A DNA stretch of 64,000 bases from Bacillota bacterium (GCA_023388495.1 JAEWGC010000037.1:124001-188000), one strand, 5' to 3'; numbered from the stretch's first letter, positions 35,346 to 43,530 are shown. Notes: generated by a model from the sequence alone, not told the origin. Numbers and translations: made by a program.

Positions 35346-36268
35346 TATTTCACCCCCAATAATTTTGCAATTAAAGCCATTCTAACAAACATACCATACT
35401 TAGCCTGTTTAAAATACCATGCCCTAGGGTCATTATCTACTTCCATACTTATTTCATTTACCCTTGGAAGTGGATGTAAAATTGTTAAATCCTTTTTAGC
35501 AGATTTTAGCTTTGCATTATCTAATATATAGCTATCCTTCAATCTTATATAATCTGCCTCATTGAAGAAACGCTCTTTTTGTACTCTAGTCATATATAAT
35601 ATATCCAGTTTATCTATAACTTCTTCAAGTCTTTCTACTTCTATATAATCTATAGACCTTTTATCTAAAATCTCAGTTTTAATATATTCAGGTGTTTGTA
35701 ATTCATTTGGGGATATTAATATAAATTTAATATTATTATATCTTGACATTGCTTTTATTAAAGAATGGACTGTACGACCAAATTTTAGGTCTCCACATAA
35801 TCCTATTGTCAAATTAGAAAAACTACCCTTTGCAACTCTAATAGTCAAAAGGTCAGTAAGTGTTTGAGTTGGATGCTGATGACCGCCATCACCTGCATTA
35901 ATTAATGGAATATCAGAGAACTGTGAGCCATACTTCGGTGCGCCTTCCTTTGGGTGTCGCATGGCAATAATATCTGTATATGCTGCAACTGTTCTTATGG
36001 TATCAGGTAAATTTTCTCCTTTCGTCACAGAACTTGATCCAGGTTCAGAAAATCCTATAACCCTTCCTCCAAGTCTAAGCATTGCAGCTTCAAAACTTAG
36101 TCTAGTTCTAGTACTAGGTTCAAAAAACAAGGTTCCTAATACCTTCCCATCACATACATGAGTAAAATCTTCTGGTGTCTTAATAATCTCTTCTGCCAAT
36201 TGAAATATTTCTTCTAGCTCCTCCACAGTAAAATCCTGCGGATCAATTAAATGTCTTCCTTTTAACAT
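35345..36268 (-). CDS. pyrB: Aspartate carbamoyltransferase catalytic subunit
   Basis: 307 residues. The carbamoyl-phosphate site EPSTRTRLSFEAAMLRLGG (residues ~51-69), HPTQTLTDLLT and HPLPRVNEI are diagnostic. It makes carbamoyl-aspartate, the first step specific to pyrimidines. AGGAGGG precedes the start. It opens the operon pyrBICFKDE, whose leader holds a PyrR site and terminator. Carbamoyl-phosphate synthase genes are not in the window. Confidence 0.96.
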   Translation of the reverse strand: MLKGRHLIDPQDFTVEELEEIFQLAEEIIKTPEDFTHVCDGKVLGTLFFEPSTRTRLSFEAAMLRLGGRVIGFSEPGSSSVTKGENLPDTIRTVAAYTDIIAMRHPKEGAPKYGSQFSDIPLINAGDGGHQHPTQTLTDLLTIRVAKGSFSNLTIGLCGDLKFGRTVHSLIKAMSRYNNIKFILISPNELQTPEYIKTEILDKRSIDYIEVERLEEVIDKLDILYMTRVQKERFFNEADYIRLKDSYILDNAKLKSAKKDLTILHPLPRVNEISMEVDNDPRAWYFKQAKYGMFVRMALIAKLLGVK

Positions 36269-36315
36269 TTAAAACCCTCCTTTAGCTTGGTAGCCCTTTA
36301 AAGGATTAGCGTTCG

Positions 36316-36392
36316 AAAAAACCTTCCCAAAAGGAAGGCACAAGTATACTGAAAATATTTATCTACGCTCTCCTTCCTAACCTCACGGGATT
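36316..36392 (-). promoter_or_regulatory. PyrR-type attenuator of the pyr operon
   Basis: The minus strand carries AATCCCGTGAGGTTA (36378-36392), which fits the PyrR binding loop consensus ARUCCNGNGAGGYU, set in a stem formed by CCTT/TCTAA with TTAGG/AAGG. GGAAGG at 36372-36377 can instead pair with CCTTCC at 36333-36338 as the antiterminator. The terminator is CCTTCC-TTTT-GGGAAGG with six T residues (36316-36338). UMP-bound PyrR would stabilise the binding loop and favour termination. Confidence 0.88.
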
Positions 36393-36418
36393 AGATTAAA
36401 GGTATTTATATCTATAAC

Positions 36419-36447
36419 ATAATACCATAATAAAAATATCTTGTCTA
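36419..36447 (-). promoter_or_regulatory. Promoter of the pyr operon
   Basis: TAGACA (36442-36447) and TATTAT (36419-36424) on the minus strand, 17 bases apart, just upstream of the PyrR leader. Confidence 0.7.
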
Positions 36448-36470
36448 TAAATTTTCTTATGTTTTTAAGC

Positions 36471-36508
36471 AAAAATGAGAATTCCTAATAATGGAATTCT
36501 CATTTTTT
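36471..36508. terminator. Terminator of the coat-like gene pair
   Basis: AAAAATGAGAATTCC (36471-36485) pairs with GGAATTCTCATTTTT (36493-36507), with T-runs on both strands. Confidence 0.9.
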
Positions 36509-36509
36509 G

Positions 36510-36809
36510 CTATTGCATCTGTTGCCCTTGGTTAGTTCCTGCTGCAGTTGTATTGCTTACAGCAGATGTTAAAGTAGTCTTTATTTGATTTACATCATTT
36601 TTATTTGCTGCTGGTGCTGGAGTATAATATCCTTTTTGCTCAGCCATTTGATATAATTGGTATTGCATTTGCTCAGCTTCATTTCTTAATGTTTGTAAAA
36701 CTGATCTTAATTGTTGATTTGAACACTCTTGTATAGCTGTAGTATAACAATTTATGCTAGCTTTAGTTCCACCTAAAATATCATTTACAATATCTCTTTC
36801 TTGCATCAT
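36510..36809 (-). CDS. CotF-family spore coat-like protein
   Basis: 99 residues, helical, with an ILGGTKASINCYTTAIQECSNQQLRSVL segment typical of the four-helix CotF/YusN coat proteins, then a Gln-rich C-terminus. Such proteins are deposited in the spore coat; the fold is ferritin-like without metal ligands. GGAGGG precedes the start. It is 15 bases after the second small coat-like gene and shares its terminator, so the two form a small sporulation operon. Confidence 0.8.
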   Translation of the reverse strand: MMQERDIVNDILGGTKASINCYTTAIQECSNQQLRSVLQTLRNEAEQMQYQLYQMAEQKGYYTPAPAANKNDVNQIKTTLTSAVSNTTAAGTNQGQQMQ

Positions 36810-36824
36810 ATCTTCACCCTCCTC

Positions 36825-37031
36825 TTATAGCGAATTAATTAAATTAGTAGCAGTAGTTTTTGCGTCTGTGCTTGCTTGTTGAAGCATTTGTTTTAATTGT
36901 GGATCCTGAACTTGATTTACATATGTTGCAAATTTGCTACTCATAGTTAAATGTTCACCTGCTATTTCCTTTACAGAGTTAAGCTCTTGATAAGTTAAAT
37001 TATTTAAATTCAAAGTATTTTTAAGCGCCAT
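36825..37031 (-). CDS. Short CotF-like helical protein
   Basis: 68 residues, two or three helices: LTYQELNSVKEIAGEHLTMSSKFATYVNQVQDPQLKQMLQQ. This resembles a shortened ferritin-like coat protein and sits directly before the CotF-like gene in the same operon. It has no signal peptide. A coat or spore role is inferred from size, fold and neighbour. Confidence 0.7.
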   Translation of the reverse strand: MALKNTLNLNNLTYQELNSVKEIAGEHLTMSSKFATYVNQVQDPQLKQMLQQASTDAKTTATNLINSL

Positions 37032-37154
37032 AATTACACTCCTTTCTTTTTTTGCTCCTTTTTATTGTTTGTAAAAATGTCTTTTTTATTCTGCCAAAAG
37101 ATTCTTAAATATAATTGAATAAAAGGGAAAAACTAAGTTTAGGAGGTGTAGAGA

Positions 37155-37364
37155 ATGGAAAAATTTCCTGGTATAAAAAGGAACAATGAGTTTGATATTT
37201 ATTACCAAAGCGAAGATCTTCAAAATACAGATTTTACAGGTTATGAAAATTTAGATATTAGAAGGCCAGACGCTTACGTAGGTTTTTCTAATGAAATTTT
37301 CTTAAATCCACTATCTTCTTTTACCAATATTAACGATGATCTAGAATGGTATGACGACATATAG
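37155..37364 (+). CDS. Small acidic protein of unknown function
   Basis: 69 residues with a clear ribosome site (TAGGAGGTG) before the ATG. It is strongly acidic and aromatic (FDIYYQSEDLQ, ENLDIRRPDAYVGFSNEIFLNP, DDLEWYDDI) with no membrane segment. It is divergent from the coat-like genes, which hints at a sporulation context, but I do not recognise it. Confidence 0.65.
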   Translation: MEKFPGIKRNNEFDIYYQSEDLQNTDFTGYENLDIRRPDAYVGFSNEIFLNPLSSFTNINDDLEWYDDI

Positions 37365-37398
37365 GAAATAGAAACAATAAAAAAATATAAAGTTTTAG

Positions 37399-37427
37399 TT
37401 GACAAAAGTTTAAAATAGTATTAAAAT
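37399..37427 (+). promoter_or_regulatory. Promoter of the S-box/metNIQ transcript
   Basis: TTGACA (37399-37404) and TAAAAT (37422-37427) with a 17-base spacer, about 25 bases before the riboswitch. Confidence 0.8.
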
Positions 37428-37451
37428 AGTTTTTAAAATTAACTGAATAAA

Positions 37452-37589
37452 ACTCTTATCAAGAGCGGCGGAGGGAATGGCCCTATGAAGCCCGGCAACC
37501 TGTAGTATTACAAGGTGCTAAATCCAACGGTATTATACCGAAAGATGAGAGAGGAATATAGACCTCTTTCTTCTGAAGAGGTTTTTTTT
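37452..37589 (+). ncRNA. SAM-I (S-box) riboswitch with terminator
   Basis: The conserved S-box core is present in order: CTCTTATCAAGAG, GGCGGAGGGA, GGCCCTATGAAGCCCGGCAACC, AAGGTGCTAAATCC, then GATGAGAG closing the P1 stem with CTCTTATC. The expression platform follows: ACCTCTT (37562-37568) pairs with AAGAGGT (37576-37582) before eight T residues, and GAGAGAGG at 37547-37554 can pair with CCTCTTTC as the antiterminator. With SAM bound, transcription stops; it controls the methionine transporter genes downstream. Confidence 0.95.
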
Positions 37590-37590
37590 A

Positions 37591-37749
37591 TGACCTAACA
37601 CAATGAACAAAGGTCCTGTCGGACACCACTGAATTATACCCTACGTGGTAGAGAAAGGTTGTGAATTGATGTAGGTCAAACGCAATGAGAACCAAATTTG
37701 CACGACCAAAGGAAGTGAACAAATTTGATTTTCGAAACTGCGTAATTTA
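37591..37749 (+). other. Structured non-coding segment between two terminators
   Basis: About 160 bases lie between the S-box terminator and a second, similar terminator. TGACCTA at 37591-37597 is inverted as TAGGTCA at 37672-37678. Inside are a small hairpin GTCC-TGTC-GGAC (37613-37624) and ACCAC/GTGGT arms. Next comes a second unit bounded by ACGCA and TGCGT (about 37680-37744) with two copies of CAAATTTG. No ORF with a ribosome site is present. This could be a small inserted element or an extra RNA regulator. Confidence 0.5.
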
Positions 37750-37773
37750 AACCTCTTTATTAAAGAGGTTTTT
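37750..37773 (+). terminator. Second terminator before metN
   Basis: AACCTCTTT (37750-37758) pairs with AAAGAGGTT (37762-37770), followed by TTTT. Its stem repeats the CCTCTTT/AAAGAGG sequence of the S-box terminator, so the same antiterminator strand might pair with it. Confidence 0.75.
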
Positions 37774-37804
37774 GCTTTATTAGTTTAGGGGGCGATTATA
37801 GTAA

Positions 37805-38809
37805 ATGATTAAAATCAGCAATTTATCTAAGATTTTTACAAATGATGGTAACACATTAACTGCAGTAAATAATATAAATTTAGACATAAACAAAGGAGAA
37901 ATTTTTGGAATTATTGGATTAAGTGGTGCTGGTAAATCCACTTTAATTAGGTGTTTAAATAGGCTAGAGGAACCAACAGAAGGAAAAATAATCATCGATG
38001 GAGTAGATCTAACAACGCTTGATAAAGAGAATTTAAGAAAAGAACGAAAAGAAATCGGAATGATTTTTCAGCATTTCAATTTATTGTCACAAAAAACTGT
38101 TTATGAAAACATTGCCTTTCCTTTGCAGTTAGAGAAAATGGATCAACTCCAAATTGATAACAGAGTCAACCAGCTATTAGAGTACGTTGATTTAAAAGAT
38201 AAAAAAGATAATTATCCTAGTCAACTTAGCGGAGGCCAAAAACAAAGGGTAGCCATAGCAAGAGCCATTGCCAATAATCCTAAAATACTCCTTAGCGATG
38301 AGGGAACCTCAGCCTTAGATCCTAAGACTACGAAATCCATATTAGAATTATTAAAGAAAATAAGAGATGAATTCAATATAACCATAGTGATGATAACTCA
38401 CCAAATGGAAGCAGTAAAGGAAATATGTGATAGGGTCGCAATTATGGAAAATGGGCAGGTTGTAGAAGAAAATACTGTAGAAAACCTATTTAGAAAACCT
38501 AAGACAAAAATAGCCCAGACATTTATAAATTCTCTACAAGGAAATATAGAAGAGGAAATTATAAATCCAAATGATTTTAAAGGGAAAATTATTAGATTAA
38601 GTTTTTTAGGAGATGGTGCCAAAAAACCAATTGTATCTAAGGTCATAAGAAACTTTGATATTGATGTAAATATATTATCTGGAAACATCAACAAGTTACA
38701 GTCAACTAATGTAGGTCATCTAATTCTAGAGTTAATTGGAGAAGATGAAGAAGTAAATAAGGCCTTTTTATTCTTAGAAAATGAAGATGTCCATGTGGAG
38801 GTGATATAA
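37805..38809 (+). CDS. metN: Methionine ABC transporter ATP-binding protein
   Basis: 334 residues. The ATPase domain has GLSGAGKSTLIRCL, LSGGQKQRVAIARAI and the H-loop THQME; Walker B reads LLSDEGTSALDP with Gly in place of the usual Pro. Residues ~255-334 form the NIL ligand-binding domain that lets methionine inhibit transport. Two MetN subunits power MetI for import of D- and L-methionine. It is first after the S-box leader, and its stop overlaps the metI start. Confidence 0.95.
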   Translation: MIKISNLSKIFTNDGNTLTAVNNINLDINKGEIFGIIGLSGAGKSTLIRCLNRLEEPTEGKIIIDGVDLTTLDKENLRKERKEIGMIFQHFNLLSQKTVYENIAFPLQLEKMDQLQIDNRVNQLLEYVDLKDKKDNYPSQLSGGQKQRVAIARAIANNPKILLSDEGTSALDPKTTKSILELLKKIRDEFNITIVMITHQMEAVKEICDRVAIMENGQVVEENTVENLFRKPKTKIAQTFINSLQGNIEEEIINPNDFKGKIIRLSFLGDGAKKPIVSKVIRNFDIDVNILSGNINKLQSTNVGHLILELIGEDEEVNKAFLFLENEDVHVEVI

Positions 38810-39450
38810 TGGCTGAATTAGTTATACCTTCTTTATTTGAAACTCTATATATGGTATTTTTCTCAACAGTGTTTTCATTAGTGATAGGTTTTCCTTTGGG
38901 AATTTTATTGGTAATTACAGAGAAAGAGAGCATCTGGGAAAAACCTCAGATTAATAAGATATTGAGCAGTATCATAAATGTAATGAGATCAGTACCCTTT
39001 ATTATTTTAATGATTTTAGCATTTCCATTGGCAAAACTTATAGTGGGTACAAAAATAGGTACAACAGCAACTATAGTACCCTTATCTATAGCAGCTGCTC
39101 CCTTTGTAGCTAGAGTCATGGAAGGAAGCTTAAAAGAAATTGACAAGGGTGTAATTGAATCTAGCCTTGCAATGGGTGCCACAGTTCGAGAAATTGTTTT
39201 TAAAGTTCTTATTCCAGAGTCTCTTCCTTCTATAGTATCTGGAGTAACACTTACTATAATAAATATAATAGGATATTCCGCAATGGCTGGTGCCATAGGA
39301 GGTGGTGGATTAGGCGATTTAGCCATCCGATTTGGACTATATAAAAGTCAAAAGGATGTAATGTTTATAACTCTTATAGTCATAATAATTTTGGTCCAAG
39401 GGGTACAATTTTTAGGTAATTATATCTCTTTAAAAATAAATAAAAAATAA
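38809..39450 (+). CDS. metI: Methionine ABC transporter permease
   Basis: 213 residues with five or six membrane segments and the permease EAA-type loop (ESSLAMGATVREIVFKVLIPESLPS, around residues 120-145) that contacts MetN. GAIGGGGLGDLAIRFG follows. It overlaps metN by one base, and metQ follows after 14 bases. Confidence 0.95.
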   Translation: MAELVIPSLFETLYMVFFSTVFSLVIGFPLGILLVITEKESIWEKPQINKILSSIINVMRSVPFIILMILAFPLAKLIVGTKIGTTATIVPLSIAAAPFVARVMEGSLKEIDKGVIESSLAMGATVREIVFKVLIPESLPSIVSGVTLTIINIIGYSAMAGAIGGGGLGDLAIRFGLYKSQKDVMFITLIVIIILVQGVQFLGNYISLKINKK

Positions 39451-39464
39451 ATGGGGGAATTAAA

Positions 39465-40268
39465 TTGAAAAAATTATTGTCACTTGTATTAGTAGTCCTA
39501 TTATCACTATCAGTTTTGGCCGGCTGTACTTCTAAGCCTTCCGAAACAAATAAAATTAAAATTGGAGTAACACCTGATCCACATGCAAAGCTAGTTAATT
39601 TAATTGTAGATGATTTAGAAAAAGAAGGAATTGAAGTTGAAGTAATCGAATTCACAGATTATGTAACACCTAATATAGCTCTTAATGATGGAGATTTAGA
39701 TGCTAATTTCTTCCAACACGAGCCTTATTTAAATGATTTTAAAGCAAAGAATAACTTAGATATAGTGTCTTTAGGAAATGTCCATGTAGAACCAATGGCA
39801 TTATATTCATCTAAATATAAATCTATAGATGAGATTCCTGATGGTGCTACAATAGGAATACCAAGTGATACAGTAAATGGTGGAAGAGCTTTACTTTTAC
39901 TTCAAGCTAATGGGTTAATCCATTTAAAAGATGGTGTTGGCTATGAAGCTAATGAGAAAACTGATATAGTTGATAATCCAAAAAACATCAAATTTAAAGC
40001 TATTGAGGCTGCTCTACTTCCAACAACTTTAGATGATGTTGATGGCTCCATTATAAACGGTAACTACGCCCTTGAAGCGGGACTTAATCCTGTAAAGGAC
40101 GGTCTTTTAATTGAAGGTGGAGAATCACCTTATGCTAACCTTATAGCCGTAAGAACTGGGGAAGAAACTCAAAATAGATTTGTTAAGTTACTTAAAGCAT
40201 TACAATCTGAAAAGGTTAAGAAATATATAGAAGAAAACTATGATGGAGCTGTAGTTCCAGCGTTTTAG
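39465..40268 (+). CDS. metQ: Methionine-binding lipoprotein
   Basis: 267 residues starting at a TTG behind GGGGGAA. The signal ends at the lipobox LAGC (Cys22), so the protein is membrane-anchored outside the cell. The NlpA-type binding domain has IGVTPDPHAKLVNLI and NPKNIKFKAIEAALLP. It captures methionine for MetNI. A strong bidirectional terminator follows. Confidence 0.95.
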   Translation: MKKLLSLVLVVLLSLSVLAGCTSKPSETNKIKIGVTPDPHAKLVNLIVDDLEKEGIEVEVIEFTDYVTPNIALNDGDLDANFFQHEPYLNDFKAKNNLDIVSLGNVHVEPMALYSSKYKSIDEIPDGATIGIPSDTVNGGRALLLLQANGLIHLKDGVGYEANEKTDIVDNPKNIKFKAIEAALLPTTLDDVDGSIINGNYALEAGLNPVKDGLLIEGGESPYANLIAVRTGEETQNRFVKLLKALQSEKVKKYIEENYDGAVVPAF

Positions 40269-40275
40269 GCATAAT

Positions 40276-40309
40276 AAAGGTAGATGATTGTCATCTACCT
40301 TTTATTATT
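40276..40309. terminator. Bidirectional terminator after metQ
   Basis: AAAGGTAGATGA (40276-40287) pairs with TCATCTACCTTT (40291-40302) around a TTG loop, with T-runs on both strands. It also ends the minus-strand gene at 40305. Confidence 0.9.
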
Positions 40310-40616
40310 CATGTAATCTATTAAATTTCTTTAATGCTAATAAGGCCTCAAGAGTTAAAATTCCCATCCATTCAGTCCTAGCAATATATCTTAATCCAAT
40401 TGATGTTGCCATGGGTGATGATTCTATTAACTTAAAATCAGGTTCAATACCTCGACCAAAGCCACCATCTGGATTTTGAAACCCTTCTAGCATGTCCAAT
40501 ATATCATCATTTGAACTATTAAAATAATAGTTCAATGTGACACTTTCTAATGGTCTAGCTTCTTTGTTCATATAGGATTGTATTTCATTAAAGGTCTTCT
40601 TTGATAGTTTCTGCAT
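40305..40616 (-). pseudogene. Internally deleted prenyltransferase/squalene-cyclase-like protein
   Basis: 103 residues. The N-terminus (FNEIQSYMNKEARPLESVTLNYYFN, FQNPDGGFGRGIEPDF, SSPMATSIGL) matches the beginning of a ~300-residue clostridial family with QNPDGGFG repeats of the prenyltransferase/cyclase barrel. The end (ARTEWMGILTLEALLALKKFNRL) reads like the C-terminal helix of the same family. The middle two thirds are missing while the frame stays open, so this is probably an in-frame deletion derivative and unlikely to fold normally. The comparison is from memory. Confidence 0.55.
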
Positions 40617-40809
40617 ATTATATCCTATGTTATATACCCCCTATTAAAAATGAATAGCACCTGTATCTTTGATTATTTCAATTATCTCTTTAGTATATCT
40701 AGTATTATTTAAGAGTTCATCCATATCATCATAGACAAATCCGATTTCCTCTAATACTTGTTTCCCAATTTCTATGTTTATTGTTAGCATATCATTAGTT
40801 ATACATAGT

Positions 40810-41337
40810 TTATAGGTTAATCCAATATTTTTGAATAATTTCAGAAAAAGTTTCACTAAACACTTCATTTTCTAATATTCCATTATTGTTTTGAATAATT
40901 TTAGCTGATGCAATATTTATTTTATCACAGGTAATTAAGATTCTATTTAGACCTAACTCTCTGCATTTCTCCAAACCTAGCTTTAACATTAAAGTGCCAT
41001 ACCCTTTTTTTCTTTCAGTCGGTCTAATAGAATATCCTATATGACCACCCTCATTAAGAAGAAATTCATTCAACTTATGCCTTATATTTATCATTCCAAT
41101 AATTTTGTTGTCCGATGTTCTAACAAGAAAATAAGTACTTGCTGGTACCTTGTCCTCTGGGATATTTAGTAAATCTAAATCCTTTTCAAGTTTTAGTAAC
41201 CATTCATCATAATTTTGATATCTATGCAGCCCACCTGTTCCATTAATTTCTGAACCATAATCTAAGAATTCTTGTATATATTCAAATGCTTCTTTTTCAT
41301 ACTCCTTTGAAGGAAATATCAATCTTACATCAGTCAT
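40810..41337 (-). CDS. GNAT-family N-acetyltransferase
   Basis: 175 residues from the ATG at 41337 behind GGGAGATGAG; a longer frame begins 11 codons earlier. The acetyl-CoA-binding motif is GYSIRPTERKKGYGTLMLKLGL (the R-x-x-G-x-G/A type), preceded by the beta strands KIIGMINIRH. The last residues give IQKYWINL. Substrate unknown. It is one of several unrelated acetyltransferases in the 40-56 kb accessory stretch. Confidence 0.85.
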   Translation of the reverse strand: MTDVRLIFPSKEYEKEAFEYIQEFLDYGSEINGTGGLHRYQNYDEWLLKLEKDLDLLNIPEDKVPASTYFLVRTSDNKIIGMINIRHKLNEFLLNEGGHIGYSIRPTERKKGYGTLMLKLGLEKCRELGLNRILITCDKINIASAKIIQNNNGILENEVFSETFSEIIQKYWINL

Positions 41338-41372
41338 CTTCTCATCTCCCAATTTAAATAATCTATACATAA

Positions 41373-41711
41373 TTATTCATTATTCTCCTCTTCTAATGGA
41401 TGTATAGAAATCAATTGTAATTTTAGTGGTCTCTTAGTCAAGAATTCTGCGTTAACATCCATTGTGGTTGTAGGATGTTGTTCAACATCTTCTCCTACTA
41501 TTATTTTTTCGTCTATTTTATATAAATAACCCATTTCTTGACCATTATGAGTAATTGTACCATCTTCCTCATATGATAAACGAGTAGGTTTATGAGAAAA
41601 TGCCTTTGCAAGCTCCTTCCATTGAGTAATAGTACTTCCTACGCTAAGTACCTCTATCTTTAAATTTGATCCGTGATACCATATTCCATCACTTTTAATA
41701 TTTATATTCAT
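41373..41711 (-). CDS. Small protein with ADP-ribosyltransferase-like N-terminus, function unknown
   Basis: 112 residues. The N-terminus GIWYHGSNLKIEVLSVGSTITQW resembles the first strand and H-G-S/T motif of compact ADP-ribosyltransferase-fold enzymes such as Arr, and the later segment GYLYKID fits a core strand. A C-terminal FLTKRPLKLQLI follows. The catalytic triad cannot be confirmed by eye. A good ribosome site (GGAGGGGGATAT) precedes the start. It lies between two GNAT genes in the accessory stretch. Confidence 0.5.
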   Translation of the reverse strand: MNINIKSDGIWYHGSNLKIEVLSVGSTITQWKELAKAFSHKPTRLSYEEDGTITHNGQEMGYLYKIDEKIIVGEDVEQHPTTTMDVNAEFLTKRPLKLQLISIHPLEEENNE

Positions 41712-41759
41712 TGATATCCCCCTCCAAATGTTGATTATTCGGTTTTAGAGTTATATCAC

Positions 41760-42311
41760 TTAATCGGGATATAGCTCCTTGCTTAATATTACACTTTTAT
41801 AATTTGTTACATCCCATTTAATAGTTTCTATATATCTATAACCTCTTTTTTTATAAAAATCGATTAAATGATGTGCTGTTTCGGCAGTATCTAATGCAAG
41901 TTCTCTTACATTCTTTATCCTTCTGGCCTCTTCTTCAGCAATATCCATCATTTTGCTACCAATCCCATACTTTTGCAATTCAGGTTCAACGGCAAACTGT
42001 CCAATCTTAGCTACACAATCTTTATTATACCAACTACTTTTGTCCGAAGGTCCTGGACTATAAAGAGATATTGTTGACACTATTTTATTCTTATATATGC
42101 CTACATAACATTTATATGCATATCTTACTCTGTCTAATGTTATGCTATCCTCCTGTGTAGCTGCTACATAATTAAGTCCCATATCAGCTAATACCTTATA
42201 GGATTTATTTAAAAGTTGTGTTAATTCTTCAATTGAATCATCACTTGAAATTAATCTGAACTCTATATGCTCACTATCGTTAAAACTATATGAATATAAA
42301 CTGTTTTGCAT
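41760..42311 (-). CDS. GNAT-family N-acetyltransferase
   Basis: 183 residues. The acetyl-CoA motif is AVEPELQKYGIGSKMMDIAEEEA (around residues 105-127), followed by LALDTAETAHHLIDFYKKRGYRYIE, the usual C-terminal GNAT strand-helix. A short helical N-terminal domain precedes it. Substrate unknown; no shared operon partner points to one. Confidence 0.87.
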   Translation of the reverse strand: MQNSLYSYSFNDSEHIEFRLISSDDSIEELTQLLNKSYKVLADMGLNYVAATQEDSITLDRVRYAYKCYVGIYKNKIVSTISLYSPGPSDKSSWYNKDCVAKIGQFAVEPELQKYGIGSKMMDIAEEEARRIKNVRELALDTAETAHHLIDFYKKRGYRYIETIKWDVTNYKSVILSKELYPD

Positions 42312-42344
42312 CTGCTAACCTCTCCTTGTTTGGTATGTATTATA

Positions 42345-42959
42345 TTATAACCCTAATAAATGTTCTTGCTTATTTAGAAATATGATTCTTCTCTCACTAC
42401 CATTTATTTTCCATAAATGAATTCCCGTATCACCAGTACTTATATATGTATTGGTATTGACAGGTAGCATCATAAAACTCCTAAATAGCATATTTATCAT
42501 TCCACCATGGGAAACTATACAAACTCTTATATTGCTTTCTTCTTTCCCATATTTATCTATAAACTTTGACCAAAACATCTCCGCCCTAGCTCTAAAATTA
42601 ATATACGACTCAGACTCAGCAAATTCATCATGTGGCTTTCTTCCACCCTCTGGTATAGGAAATCTTACATTAGCTTCCGAACGATATAAACCAGCTAATA
42701 AACCATTATTCCATTCCATCAATTCATCATCAAAAATTATATCTATACCTGCTTCTGCACTTATGAACTCAGCTGTTTTTTCTGCTCTTTTAAGTGGACT
42801 ACTTAAAATCATATCAATCTCATAATTATCCTTTATCCATTTTGCAGCAGCCATTGCTTGTCTACAACCTAATTCTGTAAGCTCAAAATCAGCTCGTCCC
42901 TCATGTCTATCCTCTAAATCTGCAAGAGATTGTCCATGTCTTACAACTAATATTTCCAT
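42345..42959 (-). CDS. Histidine phosphatase family protein
   Basis: 204 residues from the ATG at 42959 behind GAGGAGG. The phosphohistidine motif is VVRHGQSLADLEDRHEG at the N-terminus, with the second His in VCIVSHGGMINMLF. Members dephosphorylate sugars, nucleotides or proteins in the cytoplasm. Length is typical of the phosphoglycerate-mutase-like branch; the substrate cannot be told. Confidence 0.88.
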   Translation of the reverse strand: MEILVVRHGQSLADLEDRHEGRADFELTELGCRQAMAAAKWIKDNYEIDMILSSPLKRAEKTAEFISAEAGIDIIFDDELMEWNNGLLAGLYRSEANVRFPIPEGGRKPHDEFAESESYINFRARAEMFWSKFIDKYGKEESNIRVCIVSHGGMINMLFRSFMMLPVNTNTYISTGDTGIHLWKINGSERRIIFLNKQEHLLGL

Positions 42960-43070
42960 ATAACATCCTCCTCTTATCTTTTGCATTGGTAAAATAATTA
43001 CCTGCAGCTACATCATCTTGGGTAAATGTCAATATGATCACCCTTTAACTTCTTTAATCTATTCTCTAAT

Positions 43071-43508
43071 TTACAAATCAAGAGCCATAACAATTTCATC
43101 ATCCTCATCTTCACTATCTACATGATGAAAGCCAAGACCTTTAAAAAGCTTTTCTGCGACTATATTCCCTTTACAATAACAAAGTTCCACCCTGTCATAC
43201 TTTTCTTCCTTCTTCATTCTCTCAAGTATAAGCCCTAACGCAGCCTTACTATAGCCTTTTCCTTGATATCTATAATCAATCATAAATTGATCTAGAATAT
43301 ATCGGTTATTCCACTCCCTGTAAAATGCCAAACCAATCATTTCATCATCATTAAAAATAATTAATACTTTGCCATCTTCATTTCTATATGCATATGCTCT
43401 CGCTAGAATTGCTACATTGGATGCTACAAACTTTTCTTGCTCTTTGCTTACTCTCAAGGAATTTACCTTCCTCCAATTATCTGCTGTGACTTCTCCAAAA
43501 TATATCAT
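43071..43508 (-). CDS. GNAT-family N-acetyltransferase (BltD-like)
   Basis: 145 residues. FMIDYRYQGKGYSKAALGLILERM is the acetyl-CoA motif, and VELCYCKGNIVAEKLFKGLGF completes the fold; the acidic C-terminus EDEDDEIVMALDL is distinctive. The overall pattern resembles spermidine/streptothricin-type small acetyltransferases. A paralogue is cut by the window end (63613-64000), and a decayed 5' fragment of the same gene type lies at 49114-49172. It follows the radical SAM gene by 22 bases. Confidence 0.87.
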   Translation of the reverse strand: MIYFGEVTADNWRKVNSLRVSKEQEKFVASNVAILARAYAYRNEDGKVLIIFNDDEMIGLAFYREWNNRYILDQFMIDYRYQGKGYSKAALGLILERMKKEEKYDRVELCYCKGNIVAEKLFKGLGFHHVDSEDEDDEIVMALDL

Positions 43509-43530
43509 ATGTTATCCCTCCCATGACATT

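Noticed and set aside
40644..40868. 74-residue minus-strand ORF overlapping the GNAT end
   Set aside because: It begins inside the GNAT gene in another frame, has no ribosome site and matches nothing I recognise; the rest of the gap 40617-40809 shows no clear signal.
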